Assembly: GCA_032622095.1 (NCBI GenBank)
Contig: CP136066.1
Span: forward strand, 104,495,319-104,559,318
Origin: Siphonodentalium dalli
Taxonomy: Eukaryota; Mollusca; Scaphopoda; Gadilida; Siphonodentaliidae
Length of the DNA: 64,000 nucleotides
Reading direction: 5' to 3'
The notes under the pieces: model-generated
Told to the model about the DNA's origin: nothing
The model's input: only the letters and a program-made list of their open reading frames with translations
The model's database searches: none
Part shown: piece by piece, positions 23,625-36,800 of the stretch
Layout of the letters: every line of letters starts with the position of its first letter
How positions within the stretch are numbered: position 1 is the stretch's first letter
Made by a program: the position numbers and the translations under genes

Positions 23625-23886
23625 CTAACCCTTTCACGACTGGAGCTTACTGCAATTTTGCAAAAGCCATGTGCCAATGCATTATCTTATATATGCGAGT
23701 CTCCCATAGGCAGCCTCGCATATATAAGTGAATGCATTGGCCTAACACTATTTACCTTTACAGTCTAAGCCAGTGTATTATCTTATATATATGCGAGGCT
23801 CCCTATGGGAGACTCCCATATATAACAGAATGCACTGGAAAATGGTCTTCAATGCAGCACCAGCATAGCGGTCATGAAAGGGTTAA
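23625..23886 (+). mobile_element. TTAA miniature element, family M2
   Basis: Ends are CTAACCCTTTCACGACTGGA and GCGGTCATGAAAGGGTTAA. The interior has two hairpins built from TATATATGCGAGGCTCCC and its complement, plus AATGCATTGGCC. A second full-length copy lies at 28369-28630. The CCCTTTCA TIR next to TTAA suggests piggyBac-like mobilisation (inference). It lies about 0.8 kb beyond the last globin exon. Confidence 0.75.
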
Positions 23887-24584
23887 TCCACACCCAGTGC
23901 ATGCTGCAAAATTCTCAATGGTATTTCAAACACTGAATAAGGAATAGCATGTGTCGTTAGTAGGAATCAAGCCGGAAATGTCCCACTGTGGCGTTCTCTC
24001 AAAGTTTAAGGCGCTATGTTATTACAGCTTCCTGTGTATAACATGTGTACGCTCGTCAGCCTAGAATTGAACGAACATATATGTTTGGTTCAAGTTTCAA
24101 GATAAAATATATAGATCGCTTTGGCGCTAAACTATATAGATCGCATCTTAATTAATACGAATCTGTTGTGCATGGTATGCAAAGCATTTAGGATATATAG
24201 GGACGTTTCGCATCTCATGGATAGAGCTACGACTGTCAGTTTAGCTATTGGTATTCATGTAGGGCCACAATTACGGTAACGCATGGATAATCGTGCTTTG
24301 TACGATCTATTAGATTAAGCACAATTCACACACATATAGTCTAATCACTCCGCTGCCAGTACCAGATATTCTGGTACAAAATAGTATAGATTTTGACTAT
24401 GTTCGGAAATGATTGCTATAAACATCCTAGTAGAAGTGATAGTTTTAACAACCAGCCGAATGTTCATCCATTTTCTCGAATTTAAGAACATATCAATGTC
24501 GGGTTCTTCATGGCAAAACAAAAAACTGAAATCCCACGAGAACACACCACGTGACTGAATGGCCTATATAGTAGAAACAGGTAT

Positions 24585-24590
24585 TTTATT
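24585..24590 (-). terminator. Candidate polyadenylation signal of the globin gene
   Basis: Plus-strand TTTATT reads AATAAA on the minus strand about 127 nt after the globin stop codon. The spacing is normal for an animal 3' UTR. There is no direct evidence that it is used. Confidence 0.5.
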
Positions 24591-24716
24591 CTGTTCATGC
24601 ACTCCTGAATATCGAACTTCATTGCAACGCAAATATCATGGGATATTACGTAGCATGTTCGCGCGCATATATGTCCATATCACGGCTATCCAGCACGTTC
24701 TTGTCATATATCCACA

Positions 24717-24854
24717 TCACGATTCGCCCTTCGTGCCACGATCGAGGCTATTCAAGATGAACTTTATTGTTAACTGGTAAATTGTGGCCATGTTGTCCGA
24801 ATACCTGTCACCTAATGTCAACTCCACGGCATCCAAGAAAGGCTGTTCTATTCG
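24717..24854 (-). CDS. Globin exon 3 (G and H helices, stop)
   Basis: Encodes residues 149-193 and the TGA. The acceptor is CTTTTTTCCCCACAG ending at 24855. The exon begins RIEQPFLDAVELTLGDRYSD and continues with an H helix containing NMATIYQLTIKFIL. This is the G/H pattern of neuroglobin-like and globin X-like proteins, with a Leu-Gly-Asp turn between helices. It joins in frame to the phase-0 end of exon 2. It is only 46 codons long and lies in DNA without another obvious gene. The C-terminal tail is short and polar (RGTKGES). Confidence 0.9.
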   Translation of the reverse strand, partial: RIEQPFLDAVELTLGDRYSDNMATIYQLTIKFILNSLDRGTKGES

Positions 24855-27800
24855 CTGTGGGGAAAAAAGTATTGTATGATTAACAGATGCTTAGCAAACA
24901 TAAATCTGTGAAGTTCTTCTATTTGAATAAATGAACGAATAAAATCCACTAACCTATAATGGTCTACCTCTAAATACATTTGGTACGGGCTTGTCGTACA
25001 GTGGCAGCCAGTAGAAGGTGGTATATTGAGGCGCGCCTTTATTGTGATATTGAGCGCGCTTAATTTCGAAAAAGGCGCGATTATAGCGCAATACCAAAAA
25101 TATGTCGCGCTTATTATTGTGATATTGAGCGCAAAATACTGCGATATTAAGCGCGCAAAATTTCATACAGACCGATAGTGTTATATTTATATTAGATAAA
25201 TACTGTGCACACATAGTGTACATATAGCGTTTACAACTATAATTATATACAACTATTGTCTCTATTTATTCAATAAACAATGTAGAAGAAGCAATAATTT
25301 GCTTTAAATGTCACAATTCTGAGCACAAGATGACGCAGTCTTAACCCAGGATATCCCAATATTACTCGCGAAATATTGCGATGTGAAGTGCAAAATATAG
25401 CAATAATATCGCAAACAGCGCACTTATAAGCGTTTCCACTTGCAATATTATTGCGTTATTGGGCGCGAAAATAGCGTGCTTAATATACCACTTCTTTTGA
25501 CTGGTACTGCATATATCGTAAACGTTTACATGCATACAGGTATACTGGCGAGCTGATTCGTTTAATTTGCACAGCCCAGACTCTAGATGTAGATGGTGCT
25601 GTTATGATTTGATTAAGGATACCTTGACAGTATACCTGGGCTTTTTAATGGTAAAGATATTAAGATATGTTAGACTACACATCACAGTGGATCATTGCAC
25701 ACAAACGAAAACCGGAAGTCACGGAGTCCGAGGCGAAGATTTTTTTTTCCAACGTTTGCAGACCGGACCACCAAAGAAACTTGACTCATGTGTGCAAATC
25801 TTTAAGGATGCAAACAAATTAATTCGAGAATATCGCCAAGTTAACTAACGGTTGACTACTTAACATTAATCTGGTGGTATGCATTTTGGATCATCTGACA
25901 CAAACGTAAACCGGAAATAACGGAATGCTGGATACTTGATAACTTCATGGCCCAATTTATGAATTCATGTGTGGTTTTAACATCATTATAACCCCATACA
26001 ACTTTACGTAAGACCACAGACAGTTTCATCTTTAACCCTTTCTATATTAAGTGGATTCTCCCAGTCAGTTAAAATGTACATCGGAATGGTCCATTATTGA
26101 TTTGCAGGGATGTACATGTAATATACGCAGACGACAAATAAATAAACATGCAGAAGGAGTCCTTTATATCGAGGGAACTGTTTAGATAATAAGTTCAACA
26201 AAGTTAAACAAACGACCTTATCTGAATATTCAATATGGGATAACTACTCGTCTTTAACTACTTGTGTTTTAGTATAGAAAGTGTGAAACAAATCAAGATA
26301 AACTGGATTGCTTCAAGTGTCATAGTGTGACCACCAAAAAGCTAATAAGATGACATGAACAGAGGGTCTTTGTTTGATGGGGTGTCGACCATTGGAATTC
26401 CAACTACATAACAACCTCTCCCCTTGAAACCCCAATTCCGAAGTGTGGAATCCGTCATTTGCACCGTCCCTGATCCGACCGTCGATTTTGGAAGATTCCA
26501 TCTGATACATGCATGGACATTCCAACTGTCTGAATATCAAAATAACACTCCATAATATTACTGATGACAATTTTACCGACGGTTCACGGGGTAAGATACT
26601 CCAAGCTCCTTTGCTGCCACGCCCCATGTGGCATGGAATTTATGAGCGACGAAAGCCGACCAACAACCAACGATCCCAGTCAACGTGATGACCAGTTTAG
26701 ATTTTCCGAAACTAATTATAGGTCAACCCAGACTGAATTCCAAAGTCTACCAAATAGCTACACACTTTTCGGGCTTTTACCCTAAGATTATTGTTTGTGG
26801 TGAGCCTAATTTGTGCTTATGATGAGTGCAACAATACAAGGCATTTGTGATATACATATATATGTATATCACACTGAACATGCCATAGTCACATTTGAAC
26901 AGGCAATGGGAGGGTATCCAGATTGAGAAAATGTCTTTAAATTCTGTCCCAGAATTGGGTGGTGTAACCCGGGAGTCTAATTACACGCACGTCCGTCGCC
27001 GCATTGCGTACGCGACTAAAGAGGATGAGTGGAGATCCATTATAATGTATTTACACCCGACTATCTATCCGGGTAGTAATTAATTCCGCATGCAGTCAAG
27101 GAAATCCAGTCCAATTGTGCAACGTACGACAAAATCATGGTCACGAGAATTACATTCATCAACATGTTGTTGTTGCATAACTGATGTGTGACATTGGAAA
27201 GTACAGAGCGATGCTGGATTATATCTAGAGCACTAATTAGTGATGCCACACAGTGACAATTTTTCTCTTGATTGATGAAACAATATTTTCTTGGCGGTTA
27301 TCGTGACATAGACATCGACATTAGCAACTAAGATCAAAGTGTGCACCGATGTGTTGGATGATGATTACTGAAACAAATGGCAGTATTCTCGATAGCATTA
27401 AGAATGAGTGTCACATCATGCGATCGAATAAATGACAAACGCATTGAGGCTACAGTTATATAGTGCACGCACTCGCACACATTATACATGTAGCTCGTGT
27501 GCGAATATAACGGTTTCGTAAGATGAGATATGGTTTAGTTTAAACATATTTATTTGTCTAATTTATATAACACATGATATATAACACATACATTTTTATA
27601 CAGACAATGGGATTGGAGGACAAGTGCTGACTCACTTATGGGTACCCCTCTCCCATGAGATATGGTTAACAGTATAACTGCATGTTACAAACATGTTGGG
27701 CTCATTTGGTTCTCGATATTCGGTCGTCGAGATCCTTTTAAATCACGACGAAGAGATACCACTTCTATACCATCTCAACCCAAAGACGTTAACTTTGGCT

Positions 27801-30800
27801 CTCATGTGAAAGCCAGCGTTCAATGTCACTATCGTAGTTTCTCCAAATTTTAAGGATGTGGAATTGCAGGCAGGATGTGGTCCATTTTTTTTCAAAACGT
27901 GCGGATTTATGGTAACAATGACATGCATTATAAAAGCTAAACATATACTATCGGTATGTTGGTAGTGCTTTAGAGTTACTTTAGTCGATACCAACATAAT
28001 CCACCAATTAATGTGCGTAGACTACTTGTAAACAGTAAGGTATAGAGCCCAGTCCCCTCCCTGTGATGGTCTGATCACTGTTGCCATGTATACAGAATGT
28101 TCTTAAATCTCACATTTTTATTTAATACTTTTGTTGGTTACAATTCATTCTGGTTTGCTCTGGCCAAATTTCAAATGAATACGCACAGTGCAGTTTCTCA
28201 GAATAACGTTTCAGCAACAATTATCGGGTATACCTTAGCTTAGTGCAGAGCTAGTTGTCGCCCAAGGTATTTGCCAATCAATAGTCATGGTGACTGGCCG
28301 TTTGTGTGTAATTCCAATCAATCAACATTATCGCCATGGACCGACATTAAACGGCACACGGGTGCCCTTTAACCCTGCAATGGCTGGAGCTTACTGTAAT
28401 TAGGGAAAACCTTGTGCCAATGCATGCTCTTATATATGCGAGGCTCCCATAGTGGGCCTCGCATATATAAGAGAACATATTGGCCTAACAATATTTACCT
28501 TGACCATGTAAGCCAGTGCATTCTCTTATATATGAGGACATCCATACAAGAGGCTCGCATATATAAGATAATGCACTGCACATGATCCTTAATGCTGCAC
28601 CAATGCAGCTCCCGTCATGAAAGGGTTAATATACAAATCTGAATCGTATTGCTTACTATAATTTGAACCGATTCCAACCGAGTCACAATAGAAACCCTTA
28701 CATCAAAAATTGATGAAAATAAATTCAATGTAAATAACCTTACAGACACTGTGTGCAATCTTCAGGCTGAAAATAAGTCACTCAAAGATGAGATGACAGC
28801 CCTGAAAGATGCATTTACCACATCTTCTCCAGCAGCTGATAATAACTATTTGATAAATGAACTAACCTCCCTGCAAGAATCTGTTAAACGTGTTAAGCTG
28901 ACTACCAATCAAAGCCTAGAAGATGTCAGTGCTAAAGTTGAGAGTTGTGAGGCAAGCCTAGAGGGCAATGAACAGCATGGGAGACAAAGCTCTTTACGGT
29001 TCCACAATGTGCCCATTGACTCTACCATCACAGACCCTTGGAAAGTTCCATCCAAACTGCTTATAATCAAGCTGTGTCGTGATAAACTGGGCATCTCTGT
29101 GAAAGAATTAGACATCGACAGAGCTCATCCCATTGGTGGTATTAGGGACTCTGCACCTGGAACCTCCAAAACTGTACAGCTGATTGCAATATTTCAGGAG
29201 TATGACATTAAAGACCAGATCTACTCAAAGAGACTGGCATTAAAAGGAAAATCCAACATTAAGAATATCTGAAGATCTCACAGTGCAACGACAAAGCTTG
29301 ATGAAAAAACTGGCCTTAAAACGTAAAGAAAGGCAACTTCATTCGTATTGGACAAAAGATGGGAAAATATTTGCCAGGAAGACTGAGTTTGGTAAAAAGA
29401 TGAAGATCTGTAAGATCCTACCTGTGCTGTTTCGTTTTTTCTTTCTTTTTGGATGATTGTTCAATTTGCGAGTAGGGTTTCTATGGGCAGTAAGGTTGTC
29501 GGTGTCTGGTGACTGGTGTTTTGAGCTTCAAGAATTGACTCATCGGCCACTGATATTTCAGCCACACGTCAGGTCGAATATGTCTGTCCGTTCACATACC
29601 TGTTTGTTCATTTGACGATATGATCTTAAAGTCACTACCCGGTCTCATACGAGGCACTATCAGTAACGGAATTAATCGTTCCTCCTAACTTAGAAAGGTG
29701 ATTATACTATTTATCTGATATTTATAATTATCCTAAAAAACGACAAAACAAAGTATTTGTTTATTTCATATTCATGAACATACAGATTATAATTTAATTT
29801 GATCACTTTCTACGGGAACCATGCTCCCACATGACTTATACTTTTCGGCTAGTTTGATTCCTGAATGTATTCTCTTACATATGCTGGCCTCCCTATATAT
29901 GGTGGACTCGCATATGCGAGGGAGTACATAGGCATATTTTTTTTTTTTATTTAAATTTAAATTTATTTAAATGATGCTGTTAACACTTTCACAGAAATGT
30001 TCTTGGATATAATTAAAAAAACTACTCCAACCAGTGAGGTGTCAATCAGACCTAATGATAAAATATGGTTTAACTCTGATATAAGAAGAGAGTTACGTCG
30101 TAGATATCGAGCCAGGAGAACGTTTATTAAAAGTCAGAAATGTTCCGATCTTGATAACTTTAAGAGAATTAGAAACAAAGTTAACAACATGATAAAATAT
30201 GCAAAGAGTTCATTTGAATCAAACCTACAAAACAATATCGAAAGGTCCAACTCTCCGAAGTTTTTTTGGAAAGTAGCCAGCAACTTGATGGGAAAAAAAC
30301 AGATGTTCTACTATTCCTCCCCTATATGATAAAGATAACAACTCCAACACGAATCAAGCACCCGTTATAGTTAATGATACAGATAAATATACCTTCATAC
30401 ACAATGGGAAAATCGACAACGAACCTTACTGTTTACCTGATTTTGATACACAATGTGACAGTACCATATCATCGGTGACTATTGATAAAAACAATATTCT
30501 CCGAGAAATCAGGTCTCTCAAGATTAATAAAGCCCATGTTCATGATGGAATAAGCGCCAGAATGCTGAAGGGGACTGCTGATGCCATTGTGGTACCTCTT
30601 TATATAATTTATAAAAAATCGATGGATACTTGTACATTCCCCATGACATGGAAACAAGCAAATGTCATTCCAATTTTCAAAAAAGGTGATCCTGCTGATG
30701 CAGATAATTACCGCCCAATATCCATTTTATGCTGTGTTGGGAAAATACTTGAAAAATTAGTCTTGAAAACTTTAACTCAACATTTTGAAACCAATCAGCT

Positions 30801-33800
30801 GATATATAAACACCAATCAGGCTTCCTCCCTGGACATAGCACGACATTCTCGTTACTAGAGTTACACCATGACATATGCCGATCTCTCGAAGGACATTTG
30901 CACACTTGTGCTGTATTTTGTGATGTTTCTAAAGCATTCGAGAGAGTGTGGCACAGAGGACTACTTCTCAAACTTAGGAAGTATGGGGTTACCGGTGATC
31001 TTTTAATTTGGCTCAAGAGTTATTTAATGGACATAGAGCAAAGGGTAATTTTGAATAACACTGCATCCCCTTTCAGAACACTTTCAGCTGGAGTCCCCCA
31101 GGGCTCAGTAATCGGACCTTTCTTGTTCCTTATATATGTTAATGATATTCACCAAGATTTAGAATCCCTGACTAGACTTTATGCTGATGATACATGCATC
31201 ACCACAGCGGAAACTGATCCGATCCATCTTGTTACTAAAGTCAACAATGACTTGGGCAAACTTACCGATTGGTCCAAAAAATGTCTTGTCAATTTCATCC
31301 CCACCAAAACTACCCTGATAAGATTTCAAATATCTCCCCAAAAGGAATCCCCAACATTCTCCCCAATCCTTTTTGGTGGCACCCAACTCGAGGAAACGGT
31401 CTCACAAAAACACTTAGGTTTAAACTTTCAATCCAACTTAGGGTGGGACATTCAAATAAATGATATAATAACTCGTGTTTCTGGTCGATTAGCCATGCTT
31501 AGAAAAATTAAATATAAAATTAGTCGCAAATCCTTAAATCTAATGTACACATCTTACATTCTTCCTCTTATGGATTATGGAGATATTATCTGGGACTGTG
31601 CTCCCGACTCCCTTCTAAATACGCTAGACAAATTACACATAGATGCGGCTCGAATTGTATCTGTCTTAACTCGCGCGTGTGCTATACATAAATTATTTAC
31701 AGAATTGGGTTGGCAATCACTGCAAGAACGAAGAAAATTTCATAAATTCAAAATTTCAACCGAATCCAAGCTGGAGTCGCTCCGAAATATTTGACTGATA
31801 TATTACCTGCGCGATACGGAGACAACACAAAATATCCTTCCAGATATCCCTACCGATTTAACTCTTTATCTAGAAAGGCTGAATATTATAATAAATCGTT
31901 CTTTCCTTCAATGATTATCCAGTGGAACAAATTCCTAGATGACCTCACCAAGAGTGACGATAAAGGCAATAAGAAGAAAATAAATAAAGATAATATAGAG
32001 AAAAACATAGCTGCAATGTTTGTTGTATTGAAACCGCATCCCTTCTACCTAGTTGGAAGTCGAGATAGGAACATACTACACGCTAAATTGCGAAATAACT
32101 GTAGTAATCTTAATTTTGATAAGCATATCAATCATATTGCCGATTCGCCGAAATGCTGTTGCGGTGCACCAGAGGAAACAGCATATCACTTTTTCTTCGA
32201 ATGTCCTTACTTTATTCATGAAAGATTAAAACTGTTTGATAGTATATCTAAACTGGGCGTACTACACTTGACCATTGGGAATATACTTTTCGGCTCCACC
32301 CATGAGACTGAGCAAATAAATTGCAAGTTATTCATTTTTGCTCAAAAGTATATCCTAGAAACACAACGATTTAATGATTAATAGTGTATTAAACCTAGCG
32401 AATGGAAATAGTATTATATAAATTATGAAACAAAATATCACATCATCGATCGAAGGCCCACAATCATACCCTCATTCTGACGAAAACAGTACACGTTGAC
32501 ATCTTAACGTGTATCCCCACTTTACTATCATATTTTAATCATACAAGTGTTGTGTGTATACCTTTGTATTATATGTATTGCAGGCAGGAAGCCTAAGTCT
32601 TTTTGTTAATTGTCAATTGTTTGTTGGAAAGGGGCGTCAATAAGTTAGCAATAACTTGTGCCCCAATCCAATTAGCTATTCTTTGCTAATAAAATATGTT
32701 TAAACTAACCGATTCCAACTTTGTTTTATTAAAATATATGCATTCCTGTTGTCGTTGGTCATGTATTAGTTACGTGGTGGTGGTGGTGGTGTTAGTTATT
32801 CGGTGTTATTTTTGGTATAGCAAGCTGATAATGTGATTATGCTGTTTAAATTCTACAAGGAAAACTACTCACATACTCGCCCAGATACAAGAATCAGGCT
32901 ATGTCCCCTTTGCATGGATCATAAAACCAAGCAAATATGGATTCGAACCATGTAGTTTCGCTTTTGCTGAAAGGCTTACCGACTGAGCTATCTGGGCCCC
33001 TTCAAACAAATAGCCTAGATAGACAGCTAAGCAGTGCCTTGTTTTTCATAGTGTCTCACTCCAGTTCCATCTGTCGATATCTTCAACCATATAAGGTTCA
33101 ACTCCGGATTCTTCTAGTAAATGAGTCACAGCTGATTACAGACGATCGGCTTGTGTGATTGCCATACCCGTCATTTCCTCTCGTCATATTAATGGATTTA
33201 ATCGGCATTAATGGTTTGTTGAAGTAGATTTCTTGTACCGAATTAAGTACGGCTGCTGTGTGCATTAGTGGGGGAGGGTCAGTTGGGTGGCTATAGGGTT
33301 TACGATTTTCCATCTACGCCGAGCTTTGAACCAGACCAAAGTTACAACTGGGAAATATCATTTGCGCTCCTTGTGTTGCAATTATTAAATCGGTAGCCTC
33401 TAGCTTTCCAACTGTTGAACAATTCCAACATAACTCATACAAAAGGTTGGAATATTTCCAACTGATGGACATTTCTGTCTTACGTTTGACTTAAAGTGGG
33501 GAAATATTAAAATATCTAACCCCAACCGGTCGTATATCATCGGCTGTTGTCTAGATCAATGATACTGTTGTACTTCCAACATTCCTTTGCCGGAATCAGT
33601 GGTCAGATACAAATATATGTTAATTTAATACATGAACATGTACTACCAAAACGGCTGGGATGGCTTTCGTCCTAGATTCCTTGCCCATTAGAACCTTTCC
33701 GAAGCTCTATCTAAATGGGAACGAAATTAAATTCGTGACATCTATTAAATACCTGAGGCATATACTCAATGAAGACCTATGCGACAACAGCGCCATTATG

Positions 33801-36800
33801 CGTCAATGTGGATCCATTTGCTAATATTCTTATCGGGAAATTTAATAGATGTTATCATGTAAAAACTCATGTATATCAGATGTACATATCAACCTTTTGT
33901 AAACATTGGAATAAGTTTCTTTATACCTACATGTAGATACATCTTTTTTAGTGTCATATCGATAATTATATGTCTGAAATAAACAGTTATGTATTTCAGT
34001 GGCTACGGTACCTTCTTTTCAAATAGTATTAAAATACATAACGTATCGGTGCAAAAGAAAACGCTAAATTTGGGCATATATATGGATGTGAAATATACGT
34101 ATACTTGTGGGAGTCATTTTCATAAATGTACAATGCTAATGCCTGTTTTGCGTTCGGCTTGCCTATTATAACACACTTGGGTAATAAAACTCATTTAACC
34201 CTTTAAGGCGTTGACCCTAAATTATCATTGACGATTATAGTAGCTATGTTCAGGTAATAAGTTTAACAAGCGGCTATCGGCCGTATGTTGTATTGGCTGA
34301 ACACATCCCCCAATGAATTTGATTCTTGCACTTGGCATTATATGTTCGCCTATCTGTTGTCTGCTTATAATTCCAAAACACCCCTGTAGATAAGAATCGA
34401 CCAATGCAATGTAGACGTTTGTCATTGTTGAGAGAGATTCCATTCAGTTAATGCAAGGTTGAAATGTGTCACGAGATTGCTCAACTACATGTATATACCA
34501 ATTTACATCGCGCCATTAATATCTACTTAGGAAACTCCATGTAGGTCATATTCCACTAGTTTAAATCAACGGACCTTGTTGACCTTGTGCATGACGGGTA
34601 ATATAACGCATGTAATATATTTATTTACATAGTCCTTCCGTGTTGCAGAATGGCTATGCTCGGTGATTGATCAACTGCCAATTGGTCTGTCTGTGTGTTA
34701 TTGTGGTATGCAACAGGTGACCCAATTGGCAGTAACTGTTGATCAATCACCGAACATAGCCATTCTGTACAGAGACGTGGCGACAGGGTGGGGTTGGGGG
34801 GGGGGGTAGTCTCACCCCCCCAACTTTGTTCAAAATTTTCAACAGTTGGATATTTCATACCTGCCAAAACATTAGTTGGAAATTTCACACCAACAATAGG
34901 TTGAAAATGTTCTTGTAGTTTGATTTTCAAACAATTTCTTGGTGGGAATTAATTGTTTTTGGACCAATATTTGCATATTTTTGGTAAATTTTTTGGACTG
35001 GAATGGTCATCAGTTGGAAATTTTCCAACCTCAGGGGGGGTGGCAGGATGGAAATTTCCAACACTTGGAAAGCTTGTGTCCTGGTCCCTCCCCCGTGACC
35101 AGTCAAAAACTGCTAGTTAATTTAAGAAAACAATATTGTCATACATTTGGTCAACATTGTCGTTGGAATTGTCATCAGTTGTAAATTTTCCAACCTAAGT
35201 GGGGCGTCAGGTTTGAAATTTCCAACTCTAGGAATGCTTGAGGCTAGTCTAGATGGTAGGATTTTGCGATTTTCTTGTTCAGATTACAAATTTTCGCACA
35301 CCGGGCGAACCATGGTCGGCCCGGTGTGTCATTGTCTCTTCCCTGTGGGCAATACAAAAATGCTAATAACTTTAACAATATTTTACTACATTTGGTCAAA
35401 CTTGTGGACTGAAATGGTCATCAGTTGGAGAATTTTCGCACACCGGGCGAACCATGGTCGGCCCGGTGTGTCATTGTCTCTTCCCTGTGGGCAATACAAA
35501 AATGCTAATAAGTTTAACAATATTTTACTACATTTGGTCAAACTTGTGGACTGAAATGGTCATCAGTTGGAGAATTTTCCAACCTGAGGGGGAGTATCAG
35601 GTTTGAAATTTACAACACTATAGGAAAACATCAGCTGAGGCCAGTCTAGATGCCAGGATTTGCGATTTTCTTGATCAAATTTCAAAATTTTCTCACACCG
35701 GGCCGAACAACCATGGTCAGCCCGGTGTGTCGTGGTCTCTTGCCGGTAGCCGTGTGCATTTGCATGGAGTTAGACCACTAGATGTTAGGATTTATGCAGT
35801 GTTTCAGGTTAAAAAATATCTGAATGTTTTCATACCGGGAATATATAGAACCATGGTTTATGAAGATATAGGATATTAGGCATAAGAGCACTGATGTGCA
35901 AAGGGGGGGGGGTGCAAATGGAATTATGCAAAACTTGTGTTCGGTCTGATTGTGATTCAAGGGGGGTGCAGTTGGAATTTCCCAAGGTGGACACCCCCCG
36001 AACGGAAACCCTCTAGCCACGTCCCTGATTATGTAACACAGAAGGACTATGTGTAAATATTAAGATATATATTACCTGCGTAACACGAACACGACGTCAC
36101 AAATTATTGACATAATCATTAAAAGTTGGGCGTGCTTTTCAAAAGTCAGCGGAATTTCATCTGAAGCCAGTTATTTATTTCGATCACGTTATCGTTGCTA
36201 GGTGCTTGGAAATCGTAGAATGTGCCGCCTTAATGTGATGCGTTGGCAGATTGTGTGAAAATAAATACGAATACACTCAGCTTTTTTGTGGGAATAAACC
36301 ATCAAAAGCTATATAAATATAAATATAAGAAATGAGTGTGGTGGGTGTGTGTTATTGTGAGATATGGCACTATGGTCGTTTGGTGCATATTTATTGAGAA
36401 CCGCTTCGCTGTTCACACAATGTTCCCCAACAACCACAGCGCCGTGTCCCCCAATAACACACACCAACTACGCTCATGTTTTAAGTAAATACCTGTGTGT
36501 TAATATTGTATTTCACGAAGGTGACGTTTCAAGGATGGATGTTATTTCGGCATTATGAGCCGATTTCGCTTTAAGTCACTTACAATTTCCCTGGGTAATC
36601 AATTTATGTCTAATTGTTTATCTGGAAATCGGCTCAAAAAATTCGCCCAATTCCCTCAAGCTCAAACTGGGAACTTCGCCATAATTATGGGCAACACATT
36701 GTCAAGGAGCAGGTATTAACTAAGTAATATGTGATTTATGAAAGGTCCCCGTCAGGACTTTAAAAAAGTTCCCAGGTATTGAGATACTGGAACATGATCT

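Noticed and set aside
32926-33000. Intact tRNA gene
   Set aside because: A and B boxes are good but the 3' acceptor strand does not pair with the 5' GGGGCCC, so it is a SINE head.
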